Below are positions 33,006 to 43,120 of a stretch of 64,000 bases of DNA, one piece after another (position 1 is the first letter of the stretch; the number at the start of each line of letters is the position of its first letter). A model generated the notes under the pieces. That model saw only the letters and a list, made by a program, of their open reading frames with translations, was not told where the DNA came from and did no database searches. The translations under genes were made by a program, and so were the position numbers. The stretch is from Siphonodentalium dalli (Eukaryota; Mollusca; Scaphopoda; Gadilida; Siphonodentaliidae): NCBI GenBank assembly GCA_032622095.1, contig CP136067.1, positions 195,700,052 through 195,764,051 on the forward strand. The letters are read 5' to 3'.

Positions 33006-33718
33006 TATTTTCATTATTGGAACATTGCTAACCGTCTTTGTCTATCTTAAAATGCTGATATAAATTTTGGGTTACAGGTATCGGAACATTGCTAACTGTT
33101 TGTCGGATCTGAATGAAATATGGTATGGATGTTCACTAATACGAGGACATTCAATGGAGTGTTCTGTTCGGGTTTTCCGTTCTAGACTTAATCATCTTTG
33201 TCTATTTTGAAATGCTGATTTTTGGGTCACAGGTTATAGGTATGCTCAAACTAGGCGGTATGCCACATGGGGGTGTGCACTGCACGGCAGTCCATCTCTT
33301 GTTAAATATAGTGTGTTTCTTTTTTGCCTTTTAGATGCAGTTAGTATGAATAATTCCTTAGACTGGCCGACTGAGAATGAGGTAGTGAATGCATGCAGTG
33401 AAACTGTTTCTGAAATATTCCGATGACTGGAAGGAAGCTGAGGTGATGAGAGAACTCAACTTATATTAAGTGATTCTAACATGTTGAATATTGAATAAAT
33501 TATATGAGATTACATGTGTTTTTTTCTTCATATGTTCAGCTTGCTGCTTAGTTTCTTCTATTATTCATAGTCTGGAATGACAGTGGATTATATTCTTTTT
33601 GGTACATGTGAAATCTAGTTTTATACACCATAGCGCTTCTCAACGCATACAAGTATAATATCTGTGCAATACTACAGCAGTTGTTTGGGAGAGATTGCAT
33701 AGCAACCGTATAGGCTTG
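33006..33718. other. Non-coding spacer
   Basis: No gene is visible. A short phrase (GGAACATTGCTAAC, then TTTGTCTATYTT and AAATGCTGAT) recurs between 33018 and 33220, so the first 200 bp hold a small degenerate direct repeat. Confidence 0.4.
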
Positions 33719-33875
33719 ACCCTTTCATGACTGGAGCTTTCCTGAAATGTTTCAAAAACCCTGTGCCAACGCATTCTCTTATATATGCAAGGCTGCCTAT
33801 GGGAGACTCGCATATATAAGAGAATGCACTGGTACAGGATCTTTAATGCTGCACAGCTCCCATCATGAAAGGGTT
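33719..33875. mobile_element. Short palindromic MITE, 157 bp
   Basis: The segment is an almost full-length inverted repeat. ACCCTTTCATGA at the left pairs with TCATGAAAGGGT at the right, and GCATTCTCTTATATATGC occurs near the middle in both orientations around a central GGCTGCCTATGGGAG. It has no coding capacity and would form a long hairpin. The family is unknown. Confidence 0.7.
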
Positions 33876-34105
33876 ATATATCAATCTCTGATTTAAAACA
33901 AGTAAACAAGCAAGTCTTATACAAATTACTCTTGGCCCAAATGGATTGCACTGTGAAAGTGAGACATTTAGTTAATTAATGATCTAATTCATGTATGGTT
34001 TTGGGTCAATAAATAAAATTGGTTGACATTATGTCAGACTTTGTATGAGAGATACCTAGCTATAGCCACATTAAATATATTAAATCCCACTCAAATAATC
34101 CTCTG
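33876..34105. other. Non-coding spacer with hAT-type target copy
   Basis: No gene visible. Its last 8 bp, ATCCTCTG (34098-34105), form the left target-site copy of the next element. Confidence 0.4.
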
Positions 34106-34489
34106 TATGGGCGCCGGAAGCATACAAGGGCAGGGGGGCAGAGCCTACAAAAGGGCACCTTTCCGCAAAAAAGGGCATTTTCTCCGCAAACTCGGGAAAA
34201 TAACCATAAATTAATTGTGGCAAAAATCCCTATTTTAATGGTATTTGTCGGTTTTTATGGCCGTTTTGTGATAAAATTGACAACAAAATAATATTCCTTG
34301 TGAAATTGGTGGTATTTGGACCAAAAAAGTCACATTTTGCTATAAAAACACGAGATTAAACACACAAAAAGCATTTTCTGTCTCCAGAAAAAGGGCAAGT
34401 CCTGCCCCCGCTAGCCCCCCCCCCCCCCCCCACTTGGTCAAGGGCAGGGGGTCAGCTGCCCCCTTTGCCCCCCTCTTCCGGCGCCCCTG
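34106..34489. mobile_element. hAT-like MITE, 384 bp
   Basis: The right end reads CTTCCGGCGCCCCTG, whose complement CAGGGGCGCCGGAAG is a typical hAT terminus. The left end reads TATGGGCGCCGGAAG, so three terminal bases have changed. A perfect 8-bp duplication, ATCCTCTG, flanks it at 34098-34105 and 34490-34497. The subterminal parts are G/C-run rich (GGGCAGGGGG in both orientations). The short ORFs inside are not genes. Confidence 0.85.
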
Positions 34490-37017
34490 ATCCTCTGGAT
34501 ATGAAACCAATCTCGGGGGAGTGGGTAGGGCAGTAAACCTCGATTTGATGCATAATCTACTCTGCATATGCAGTAACTGACTGAATTTAATTTAAAGACA
34601 TATTTATATAAATGTTTGAACAGTTTATTTTTCAATATTACTACTGCAGAAAAAGGCATCACAAGCACAATTAATTTATTTGGACATATAAGGGCTTTAC
34701 ATCCGACCTTTGCTTTCGTTTTGGTGGGGTGGGAGAGTTAAAAGTGGGCTCCATCTGTCCATATCAACTTTGAAGGTCTTTATCTTGGTTATCACATCAT
34801 CAGTCAGATTTTTAATGATCTTCTGCATGTTGATGAATCAATATGGGGGGAAAGAGTATTTACAAACAGCGATTTTTTTCCAGAGTTACGGCCTTTTTTG
34901 AGTAATGGGTCTTGGTGTGAAAATGGATTTTACTCTTTGTATGAATAAATCGGTCAGCAATATAATCCAAAAATTTGCTGTAATAATCGCCTTGAAACAG
35001 TCGGAATGTAGAATATTGGCAAAAGCTCATATATCCAAGATGGCCACCAAAGGTCACATGACCTCTATGGGTGTTCGAAGTGGCTATGCATGGTTCATAA
35101 CTCTGCCTACCCACCTGTAAAGATTGAACAAATGATACCTGAGATACTGCCCCGATTTATGGGCAGAATGCTTGGCACTGGGGCATCAGTCTAGTGTGAT
35201 ATATGGGCAGAATGCTCGACACTGGGGCGTCAGTCTAATGCTGCGTGGCATCAAAATAGTAATGTGAAAAACTCTGCTGGGGAATGAGAATAAAGTAGTT
35301 ATTTTATGTCAAAATTGGCACCATTTTTTAGCTCAACTTGAATTTCCTTGGGCACACTACAGACTGCATCCCTCCAATCATTACCAAACTTCATATGGAT
35401 CTTTGAGGTGACCTCCAGATGGGAGCAATCTTTCTTTGATTTTACTCTTTGTAGGACTAAATCCTTTGGTTACACCCTACATACCACATCCCTGATCAAA
35501 TCGTCACCAAACTTTGTATGGATTTTGGGTGACCACTAGATGAGAGTCATCTAAATTTTCTGACTTTCTTTTAAAAATGTGACCACCGTTAGCCATCTTT
35601 GATTTTATTTCAAATATAGATCTCTTCATGTTGACATCTAGTATTTCTTTCTTCAACTTTCCTAATCGCCACATTTACTGTAACACATGAAATTATCCCC
35701 TCTCCATGGTTCCTGCACCAGTGTTCAAATTCAAGGGTATTCCATGCAGGATTCAAGTATGCACCCGCTAGAAATTCAAGGGTATTCCAGGAGTACTGTC
35801 GGCCGATACACAGACTAATGAATTAGCAAGTGCATACATGTTACGTATTAGTATTTCATGAGATTGATGAGTGTTAAGTTCTTCACACCTTTGGAGCATG
35901 GTACACTAAATATATTGAAAACAAAAAAATTTTAGAATGGGGAAACTAAGGCATGTTACCCTATATTGGCAACATCTATTGGTTTTATGCCGAGTTGATA
36001 TTGAGCCTGGTTCCACAGGGGGGGGGGGGTGGAAAAAAGTTTTTTCCGGGCACTTATGCCGGGGTGGGTGGGTGGTTGATTAGGACCAACAAACAATTTT
36101 TTCCGCAACTAAAATTTATTTTTCCTGCAAGTCTTTTTGACTGTTTTTGCAATGAGTTTGGCTTAAAACACATCTATATGTCAATATTAACATAAATGAC
36201 AAATTTCATGATGATCAGACAAACAGTATAGCCTGTAGCCCACTGTGAAGGATATGCTCCTCGAATTCTCATTCCGCCCGAGCAAAATTCCAATTCCGAG
36301 CGGTATATGATCCGATACCGTGAACGTTTTGCTTGATTTTCCACGACCATGTTTACTAATTTATGTATATCGAGGGAGCAATCAACTAATGAGATGATAC
36401 ATTTAAATGATAGGACTTGTTTCTGGGGTATTTTACTCTTTACTTACTTATTCTTTAGTCCCATATCTAGCACGCTGAACCAAATTACAAGGGTTTGCTC
36501 ACTCAAATCCACACGAGAAGAAAAGTATTGTGTACAAATGTGAATTTCGAAGCGAAAGAGATGTTTTGTAGAACAAATTGCTTATGTGTATCCGCAAACA
36601 ATCCATCGTTACTTTAAAAATACAGTTGATCAAACTACGCTATTTTAACTTGACATAATGCCTTCAAAGTAACACTACCATAAGTTCCGATTCTGTTTTC
36701 GGAGTGTTCCGATTCACGACACGCACATTTTCAGTGTTCCGATTCCTGACATGGATAAATGTTTACCGTAATCCAGTTAATTGCTTCATTTTGCTGGCTT
36801 CACGACCGTTCTACGTGACGGTAAATTGTCCTATAATGATTGACTAAGTACAACAAATCAGTATCTTATACTACAACAGATCTTCAATGTCAATGGTGTT
36901 GATTTTGATGCGATGTTTTTATATTTTCCTATAATATCTTGAGGTACTTTATTAAATACACCAAACATACATGTACATGGGAATCCAAATTGACATTTAA
37001 TAAATAATTGAGCTTAA
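34490..37017. other. Non-coding region with degenerate repeats
   Basis: No credible gene. Two diverged copies of a roughly 110-bp phrase (ATCCCTCCAATCATTACCAA then TTYRTATGGAT and GGTGACC) lie at 35365-35540. A 12-G run sits near 36018. A short stretch at 36245-36320 (GATATGCTCCTCG, CTCATTCCGCCC) recurs inverted at 50235-50312. Short ORFs have no recognisable domain. Confidence 0.45.
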
Positions 37018-37994
37018 AGGTGCTCAATCCGATTCGATGGTCCCCATATTATCAGATTCCCAAAACAACAATGGTTTTTATACGCCCTTTTTGAAAAAAG
37101 GTCGTATTATGTTATCAGTCTGTCCGTCCGTCCGTCCGTCTGTCTGTCCGTCCGTTAACATTTTTGGTTTCCGATCGATAACTCCAGTTTGGATTATTTG
37201 ATCTGAACCAAAGTTGGTATGTGTATTTCTCAGCTAAAGATACAGACCAAGTTCGAATATGGGTTCCGTCCAATTATTTTTACATGAGTTACGGCCCTTT
37301 TTCGACTTAGAATTTGACCGTCTGTTAATATTTTGGTTTCCGACTGATAACTCCAGTTTTTATTATTTGAGCTGAACCAAAGCTGGTATGTGTATTTCCC
37401 AGCTAAAACTACACGCCAAGTTTGAATATAGTTCTGTCTAATTATTTTTACATGAGTTATGGCCATTTTTCGACTTAGAATTTGACCACATTTTGGCATT
37501 GAAATTAGGGGTATATCAGATTTTCTTTAAATGTAAGCTCAAATTATTATCTTATTTTGCGATAGTACAATTCGAAATGGCTAAAGGGCGTATTTTGCCA
37601 CGCCCTAGCGATGCTCTTGATTTTAAATGCTGCTCCAGTTATCAGAATCGATTAATTGGCCAAAAATAATGCAAACCAGTCAACTACAGTACAAAATTGC
37701 ACAAAACCTGTTATTTATCAACATTTTGTTCAATGAAATTTTGCAGGTTTGTCTATTATTTCACACAAAAAGCCACTTGATTTCAGAGTTATCCACCTTC
37801 ATCCGCAATTTGGTCCGAGACCGTCTTCTCGTCGACCTTTTTACTGGGCCACTACAAATGACGGTGGTGAAAAATAATAGATTCCAAAAATAACTCTGAA
37901 CTTTGATGAGTGGGTTCCTCGATTTGTATCAAATATTTGACCACCGAAGCCAAGGAAATAGTAATTTACGATCGTTAATTCGGATTATGCATCT
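37018..37994. mobile_element. TTAA-flanked non-autonomous element (piggyBac-like ends), 977 bp
   Basis: The element lies between TTAA at 37014-37017 and TTAA at 37995-37998. Its ends are 15-bp inverted repeats, AGGTGCTCAATCCGA at the left and the complement of AGATGCATAATCCGA at the right. TTAA targets are the hallmark of piggyBac-type transposition. A second member starts at 63618. The right third (about 37770-37960) is shared with that copy. No transposase is encoded. The middle contains a different, CTGTCCGTCCGT-type repeat that looks like a nested insertion. Confidence 0.8.
37080..37600. repeat. Nested CTGTCCGTCCGT / ACGCCC repeat
   Basis: Starts with ACGCCCTTTTTGAAAAAAGG and ends with AAGGGCGTATTTTGCC, weak inverted ends. 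Inside, a (CCGT)n stretch at about 37120-37155 is followed by two tandem copies of a roughly 170-bp unit (TTTGGTTTCCGA, ATAACTCCAGTTT, TACATGAGTTAYGGCC) at about 37155-37325 and 37326-37495. I recall this type of repeat as widespread in invertebrate genomes. No gene. Confidence 0.6.
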
Positions 37995-38121
37995 TTAAGC
38001 GCAATAAGGAATCTCTAATTGCACTTAAGCGCAATAAGGAATATATCATTGCGTTTAAGCGGAATAACGAATATTCTTATTGCGCTTAACTGCGCAATTA
38101 GTGATTCCTTATTGTGCTTAA
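37995..38121. repeat. TTAAGCGCAATAAGGAAT palindrome
   Basis: Arms of about 50 bp: TTAAGCGCAATAAGGAAT plus TCTAATTGC at the left and the complement, with minor changes, ending at 38121. About 25 bp separate them. It begins on the TTAA that closes the neighbouring element, and two extra half-copies (CTTAATTCCTTATTG) follow to about 38160. It may be a tiny TTAA MITE or a hairpin; no gene. Confidence 0.65.
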
Positions 38122-38160
38122 GCTTAATTCCTTATTGTACTTAAGCTTAATTATTTATTA

Positions 38161-38633
38161 AATGACATTTTGGCTTCCAATACATGTACATTATATGCTC
38201 AAAATAATGTGCGCATGTAACATTAGACAGTAGAGGTACTATACTACTTTAATCAACAACATTTTAGTAACTCTGTCGGGAATATGTCGGGGTTACTTGT
38301 TTTTCGTATTAGCCTTCATTGCGTTGCTATCGATGACGTAAATCATCTATACTTTTAAGATGGCGATTGACCCATATTGATCTCTGATGGGAATGTACGT
38401 TACATAGCGATATCGAGCTTCGGGTAGGGTTTTATCCATGAGCAAGAGACGAGTCATTCAGTTGGCGATCAGCTGATTCGTTTTCGTCTAGAATTAATTT
38501 GTCAAAACTGTCGCCTGACAGCAATAATTGTAAATCGAAATCACGAAACCGCATATAATAAAAAGGAAACCTACGGCTTTTGACTGAACACATTATATCA
38601 AGCCGCTCGTGGAAAATCGGTATTTGCTTGTAC
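38161..38633. other. Non-coding spacer
   Basis: No gene seen. Part of 38560-38633 weakly matches, in inverted orientation, the sequence just outside the right end of the next element (TTCAGTCAAAAGCC), so the palindrome below may extend a little further in decayed form. Confidence 0.4.
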
Positions 38634-38811
38634 CAGTAGTATGGGGGTCTCGTTCGCCTCACATCTAAAAATAGATTTTTTGGGGTTAAAATTGTTTGTA
38701 CTAAAATATTCCCCAAAAAAATATTTCAAAACCCAATTTTTTTTCCAATGTGTATGGACTGGTCCGAGTCGCTGTAATTTTGGACATTGACACTATAGGT
38801 ATGAATGCATA

Positions 38812-38935
38812 CTTCAAAAATTTCAAAAATTTCAAAAATTTCAAAAATTTCAAAAACTTAAAATTTTTCAAAAACTTCAAAAATTTCAAAAATTTCAAAA
38901 ATTTCAAAAAAATTCATAAACTTAAAAAATTTCAA
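38812..38935 (-). repeat. 9-bp TTTCAAAAA array, cassette A edge
   Basis: About thirteen tandem copies of TTTCAAAAA or CTTCAAAAA. It marks the outer edge of cassette A. The FKN-type ORFs on either strand are artefacts of the 9-bp period. Confidence 0.9.
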
Positions 38936-39349
38936 TATAATGGTGGACAATACACTCACGATGTGACAACATATACAGACATAGGCATAGTGTTATACAG
39001 TCTTCTATGTACCAATGCTATGACATAATTAAAGGGGGATAATGCACGCATGGTGTGGAATGTTAAAGTGACACGATGTAAGGGACGTTATGTAATATTG
39101 GTGTGTGAATATTAAAGGAGCACAATGCGCTCTAAAGGGACACACGGCACTCATTTTGAATGAATGTTAAAGAAACACAATACACACGCAGTGGGTGAAA
39201 GTTAAAATGACACAGAACAATATTTAAACTTCAAATTTTAGGGCTCTTAATGTACCATTTATGTATCGTTTCTCGCTCTACAATCTCCCCTCCCACTTAT
39301 AGATATATAACGAAGACGAGAATAACATGTTGATGAAGTTTATTGAAAT

Positions 39350-39925
39350 TTAATCATTGTCTGAATCTTCGACCGTTAGAGTTATTTCTAAGAGTTTCTT
39401 GAATTTTCTCATCGCTTCATCTGCAGCCCATTCATTATTATATCCGTGTTTGGTCAGTTTGACCATTTTCTTCATGATCATGTTATGTATGGGTGATGTT
39501 TTCAATTGATACTGGTATTCTATTAATCGTCTATAACTTTTGAGAAAGAGAGCAAACTCTGTGTCGATGGTAGCCTCTTTTCCCGACATGCTCTCATCTC
39601 CCGACATGCTCTCTTCTCCTTTCGCATCATTGGTGATGCGTTTCATCATACTTTTGAATGTGTCCATCTCGTTGACACATCGCGCAGCTTTCTTAAGACC
39701 GAATACCGTTCTACTACCGACGACATTATCAACTTCTGAATCTGACGAAGCGGTTCTAGATTCAGTTGAAGATGAACGGGGAACGATATCAGATTCTAGG
39801 TCATCGGTATCTTCTCCGAAGAAATCTGTTTTTGTCTCGGACATAACTCCGTGTTTAATCTGTTTATGTCTTTGTAGATTGTAGTTCGTCGATAAAATAT
39901 TTCCGCATAAATGACACCTGTGCAT
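39350..39925 (-). CDS. Single C2H2 zinc-finger, acidic protein (cassette A)
   Basis: A 191-residue protein. The N-terminus carries one classical C2H2 finger, Cys4, Cys7, His20 and His25 (C-x2-C-x12-H-x4-H). An acidic, Ser-rich linker follows (about residues 30-75, many Asp/Glu/Ser), then a duplicated MSGDE/MSGKE motif near residues 107-117. The C-terminal half is helical and basic (KKMVKLTKHGYNNEW...) with an acidic tail. The ATG overlaps the stop of the upstream 59-residue ORF by one base. AATAAA lies just past the stop (39339-39344 on the reverse strand). A DNA- or RNA-binding regulatory or late protein of a Polinton-like element is an inference. One residue differs from copy B (Q/R near 142) and another set of differences from copy C is minimal. 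Confidence 0.6.
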   Translation of the reverse strand: MHRCHLCGNILSTNYNLQRHKQIKHGVMSETKTDFFGEDTDDLESDIVPRSSSTESRTASSDSEVDNVVGSRTVFGLKKAARCVNEMDTFKSMMKRITNDAKGEESMSGDESMSGKEATIDTEFALFLKSYRRLIEYQYQLKTSPIHNMIMKKMVKLTKHGYNNEWAADEAMRKFKKLLEITLTVEDSDND

Positions 39926-40104
39926 TATCGCGAATTATTGGAAGAACGATCACTCTTATAAGTAGCGATAAAAAGAGAATATGGTGTGGCATACAACCGT
40001 CGCGTTAAGAGTACGTTCGTCCCGGGTCTAGGGTATAGATCTTTGACCGCCGGTGATTCAATTAATGCCAATTTATCAGTATGGTACTCTATGTATTCAT
40101 TCAT
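39925..40104 (-). CDS. 59-residue ORF, unknown (cassette A)
   Basis: A small ORF beginning MNEYIEYHTDK and containing a YPRPGTN stretch. It sits between the basic protein (stop 7 bases upstream of this start) and the zinc-finger gene (overlap of one base, TAATG). The conserved reading frame in A and C, and the tight spacing at both ends, argue for translation in a compact viral-style unit. Function unknown. Copy B has a premature stop. Confidence 0.45.
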   Translation of the reverse strand: MNEYIEYHTDKLALIESPAVKDLYPRPGTNVLLTRRLYATPYSLFIATYKSDRSSNNSR

Positions 40105-40111
40105 GATTTGG

Positions 40112-40435
40112 CTAATCGTATGACACTTTTCTTTTCATTTTCTTCTTATTATTAGACAAACCTCCAGCTAACACTCTCTTGTTGGTTTGTTTGGACGCTT
40201 TACGTGTGTTTGTCAACTTATTTGCTGCAACTTCGGCCTTAGCCATTTCAATCGCTTGAGCGATGGGCGTCACTACGTTAATATGTGGTTTTAGAACGTC
40301 TTCTTCACTATCACTATTTTTAGTTCTGTCAATAAAGTATCGACCCTTATTATCTGGCGTTAACTTCCCATCAAGCATGTCTCTGAAATGTTTTCTCCAC
40401 GTTTCAATATCTGCTGAAATATACGGGATCGACAT
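40112..40435 (-). CDS. Lysine-rich basic protein, Polinton PX-like? (cassette A)
   Basis: A 107-residue protein. The N-terminus MSIPYISADIETWRKHFRDM is followed by a DG-K/N-rich turn, then a VVTPIAQAIEMAKAEV helix (about residues 55-70). The C-terminal third is strongly basic, with KKKMKR runs, as in virion-core or DNA-condensing proteins. From memory, small proteins with a W-x2-H-F-x-D/N-M start and a VTP-x-AQA-x-E motif occur in invertebrate Polintons; I cannot verify this here. TATAAGAG lies upstream of the start (reverse complement at 40500-40507). It is intact. Confidence 0.5.
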   Translation of the reverse strand: MSIPYISADIETWRKHFRDMLDGKLTPDNKGRYFIDRTKNSDSEEDVLKPHINVVTPIAQAIEMAKAEVAANKLTNTRKASKQTNKRVLAGGLSNNKKKMKRKVSYD

Positions 40436-40502
40436 GTTTCTTCAAATGTAGTGTACAAGTCACTCTTTTTTCTGCATTTTATTTTAGAAAGTTTATCGCC
40501 TC

Positions 40503-40616
40503 TTATAAAAATCGATTATCTGGATATTTATTAATCGAATCGTCGCTAGTCAGGTACAGATAATAATTATCCATATGACTATAGTTTCTAAAAAAAAACA
40601 ATTCAAAGAGAATCAT
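40503..40616 (-). pseudogene. Truncated Polinton-type structural ORF (cassette A)
   Basis: A 37-codon ORF. From its internal Met15 it reads DNYYLYLTSDDSINKYPDN and then stops two to three codons later. The pattern Y-x-L-x-S-x-x-S-x3-Y-P-x-N resembles the N-terminus of a family of Polinton/Maverick proteins (recognition from memory), which are normally several hundred residues long. The stop codon lies inside the TATAAGAG motif of the next gene. I read it as a remnant left when the rest of the gene was lost. A short functional peptide is possible but less likely. Confidence 0.45.
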
Positions 40617-40646
40617 TATTCTTCTTCTCTTATAGTTTTATTGATA

Positions 40647-41078
40647 TCACTGAATATATGCTTGAAGATTGACCACTGGTTCAAATTTTAACGGAATACC
40701 TATAATCGTCGGAGTGTTATTCACAACTCGCCTAATGTCTGTATAAATGTGTCCTTGATTATTACATAATGTAACAGTAATGTTTGATCGTATTGTCCAC
40801 TTTTTCACGAAAACACACGGGTGTTGTTCGTAATCATTGGGGTGTGACATATTAGTATGAAGTAATTCATAGTCAACCGACTCACGCGGTATCTTCTTTG
40901 GAACTAAAATAAATGGTAGTGACACAGTGATTACCATAATAGTAATTCCTATCCATTTAAGGAGATTCATATGTAGACGACCACGTTCTGTTTGAAACGT
41001 ATTCGTCAAGGTACCTGTTCTATTATCCATGATTGTAATTGTTCTCGTGCACAACTTAATTTTGATATCTGGCGACAT
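40647..41078 (-). CDS. Small membrane protein with PC4-like tail (cassette A)
   Basis: A 143-residue ORF. The more likely start is Met17 (41030), because an 8-bp indel distinguishing copy B lies upstream of it. A single hydrophobic segment (residues about 40-61, WIGITIMVITVSLPFILVP) predicts one membrane span. The C-terminal part has the pattern V-x-L-x5-G-x3-DIR-x6-P-x3-GI-x-L, reminiscent of the PC4/p15 single-strand-binding fold. That match is tentative, and its pairing with a membrane span would be odd. Stop is followed by AATAAA. Intact here and in copy C, broken in copy B. Confidence 0.5.
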   Translation of the reverse strand: MSPDIKIKLCTRTITIMDNRTGTLTNTFQTERGRLHMNLLKWIGITIMVITVSLPFILVPKKIPRESVDYELLHTNMSHPNDYEQHPCVFVKKWTIRSNITVTLCNNQGHIYTDIRRVVNNTPTIIGIPLKFEPVVNLQAYIQ

Positions 41079-41208
41079 CAGACTCTAAAATCCATGAATT
41101 AAATTTGTCTGGCCATGAATGCCAAATGCACCATGATAGTTATCGATGTCAATAATGCGTTTCGTTGAGATCTTGATTGAGTATGCACCAATCAATTAAC
41201 AATGACAC

Positions 41209-41265
41209 CAGTGTTCGCGCTGTCGGTAGCCAAATTAGCCAATGGCTAATATTTTTCGAATTTGG
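41209..41265 (-). mobile_element. Broken end of a hAT-like MITE
   Basis: CAGTGTTCGCGCTG followed by TCGGTAGCCAAATTAGCC is the same terminus as the complete element at 45646-46611, and AATGACAC (41201-41208) is its target-site copy. The fragment ends abruptly at the TTTCAAAAA array. Its presence shows that cassette A was copied from an arm that already carried the MITE. Confidence 0.85.
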
Positions 41266-41410
41266 CTTCAAAAATTTCAAAAATGTCAAAAACTTCAAAA
41301 ATTTCAAAAACTTCAAAAACTTCAAAAACTTCAAAAACTTCAAAAATTTCAAAAACTTCAAAAATTTCAAAAATTTCAAAATTTTTCATAAACTTCAAAA
41401 ATTTCAATAT
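41266..41410 (-). repeat. 9-bp TTTCAAAAA array, cassette A/B junction
   Basis: About fifteen units of TTTCAAAAA or CTTCAAAAA. It marks the breakpoint between the hAT fragment of cassette A and the start of cassette B. Confidence 0.9.
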
Positions 41411-41822
41411 AATGGTGGACAATACACTCACGATGTGACAACATATACAGACATAGGCATAGTGTTATACAGTCTTCTATGTACCAATGCTATGACATAA
41501 TTAAAGGGGGATAATGCACGCATGGTGTGGAATGTTAAAGTGACACGATGTAAGGGACGTTATGTAATATTGGTGTGTGAATATTAAAGGAGCACAATGC
41601 GCTCTAAAGGGACACACGGCACTCATTTTGAATGAATGTTAAAGAAACACAATACACACGCAGTGGGTGAAAGTTAAAATGACACAGAACAATATTTAAA
41701 CTTCAAATTTTAGGGCTCTTAATGTACCATTTATGTATCGTTTCTCGCTCTACAATCTCCCCTCCCCACTTATAGATATATAACGAAGACGAGAATAACA
41801 TGTTGATGAAGTTTATTGAAAT

Positions 41823-42398
41823 TTAATCATTGTCTGAATCTTCGACCGTTAGAGTTATTTCTAAGAGTTTCTTGAATTTTCTCATCGCTTCATCTGCAGC
41901 CCATTCATTATTATATCCGTGTTTGGTCAGTTTGACCATTTTCTTCATGATCATGTTATGTATGGGTGATGTTTTCAATCGATACTGGTATTCTATTAAT
42001 CGTCTATAACTTTTGAGAAAGAGAGCAAACTCTGTGTCGATGGTAGCCTCTTTTCCCGACATGCTCTCATCTCCCGACATGCTCTCTTCTCCTTTCGCAT
42101 CATTGGTGATGCGTTTCATCATACTTTTGAATGTGTCCATCTCGTTGACACATCGCGCAGCTTTCTTAAGACCGAATACCGTTCTACTACCGACGACATT
42201 ATCAACTTCTGAATCTGACGAAGCGGTTCTAGATTCAGTTGAAGATGAACGGGGAACGATATCAGATTCTAGGTCATCGGTATCTTCTCCGAAGAAATCT
42301 GTTTTTGTCTCGGACATAACTCCGTGTTTAATCTGTTTATGTCTTTGTAGATTGTAGTTCGTCGATAAAATATTTCCGCATAAATGACACCTGTGCAT
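41823..42398 (-). CDS. Single C2H2 zinc-finger, acidic protein (cassette B)
   Basis: Same 191-residue protein as in cassette A, with the finger ligands Cys4, Cys7, His20 and His25 intact and at least one substitution. It is still open although its neighbours in this cassette are damaged, so B either decayed recently or is selectively constrained here. Confidence 0.55.
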   Translation of the reverse strand: MHRCHLCGNILSTNYNLQRHKQIKHGVMSETKTDFFGEDTDDLESDIVPRSSSTESRTASSDSEVDNVVGSRTVFGLKKAARCVNEMDTFKSMMKRITNDAKGEESMSGDESMSGKEATIDTEFALFLKSYRRLIEYQYRLKTSPIHNMIMKKMVKLTKHGYNNEWAADEAMRKFKKLLEITLTVEDSDND

Positions 42399-42577
42399 TA
42401 TCGCGAATTATTGGAAGAACGATCACTCTTATAAGTAGCGATAAAAAGAGAATATGGTGTGGCATACAACCGTCGCGTTAAGAGTACGTTCGTCCCGGGT
42501 CTAGGTTATAGATCTTTGACCGCCGGTGATTCAATTAATGCCAATTTATCAGTATGGTACTCTATGTATTCATTCAT
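42398..42577 (-). pseudogene. 59-residue ORF with nonsense mutation (cassette B)
   Basis: Relative to copies A and C, codon 24 (TAC) has become TAA (GGTTATAG on the plus strand at about 42503-42510), so translation would stop after 23 residues. Otherwise the sequence is the same. Confidence 0.7.
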
Positions 42578-42909
42578 GATTTGGCTAATCGTATGACACT
42601 TTTCTTTTTCATTTTCTTCTTATTATTAGACAAACCTCCAGCTAACACTCTCTTGTTGGTTTGTTTGGACGCTTTACGTGTGTTTGTCAACTTATTTGCT
42701 GCAACTTCGGCCTTAGCCATTTCAATCGCTTGAGCGATGGGCGTCACTACGTTAATATGTGGTTTTAGAACGTCTTCTTCACTATCACTATTTTTAGTTC
42801 TGTCAATAAAGTATCGACCCTTATTATCTGGCGTTAACTTCCCATCAAGCATGTCTCTGAAATGTTTTCTCCACGTTTCAATATCTGCTGAAATATACGG
42901 GATCGACAT
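42574..42909 (-). CDS. Lysine-rich basic protein, C-terminus frameshifted (cassette B)
   Basis: Same protein as 40112-40435 over about 102 residues. One extra T in a run near 42605 changes the final residues, so the frame runs past the normal stop to 111 residues and overlaps the start of the next ORF by four bases. The basic tail remains basic, so function might survive. Confidence 0.5.
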   Translation of the reverse strand: MSIPYISADIETWRKHFRDMLDGKLTPDNKGRYFIDRTKNSDSEEDVLKPHINVVTPIAQAIEMAKAEVAANKLTNTRKASKQTNKRVLAGGLSNNKKKMKKKSVIRLAKS

Positions 42910-42976
42910 GTTTCTTCAAATGTAGTGTACAAGTCACTCTTTTTTCTGCATTTTATTTTAGAAAGTTTATCGCCTC

Positions 42977-43090
42977 TTATAAAAATCGATTATCTGGATA
43001 TTTATTAATCGAATCGTCGCTAGTCAGGTACAGATAATAATTATCCATATGACTATAGTTTCTAAAAAAAAACAATTCGAAGAGAATCAT
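42977..43090 (-). pseudogene. Truncated Polinton-type structural ORF (cassette B)
   Basis: Same 37-codon remnant as in cassette A, with the same stop inside TATAAGAG. The truncation therefore pre-dates the cassette duplications. Confidence 0.4.
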
Positions 43091-43120
43091 TATTCTTCTT
43101 CTCTTATAGTTTTATTGATA

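Noticed and set aside
38701-39028. FKN/KFL-repeat ORFs around the 9-bp arrays (also 41149-41500, 48849-49115)
   Set aside because: Direct translations of TTTCAAAAA tandem repeats in both orientations.
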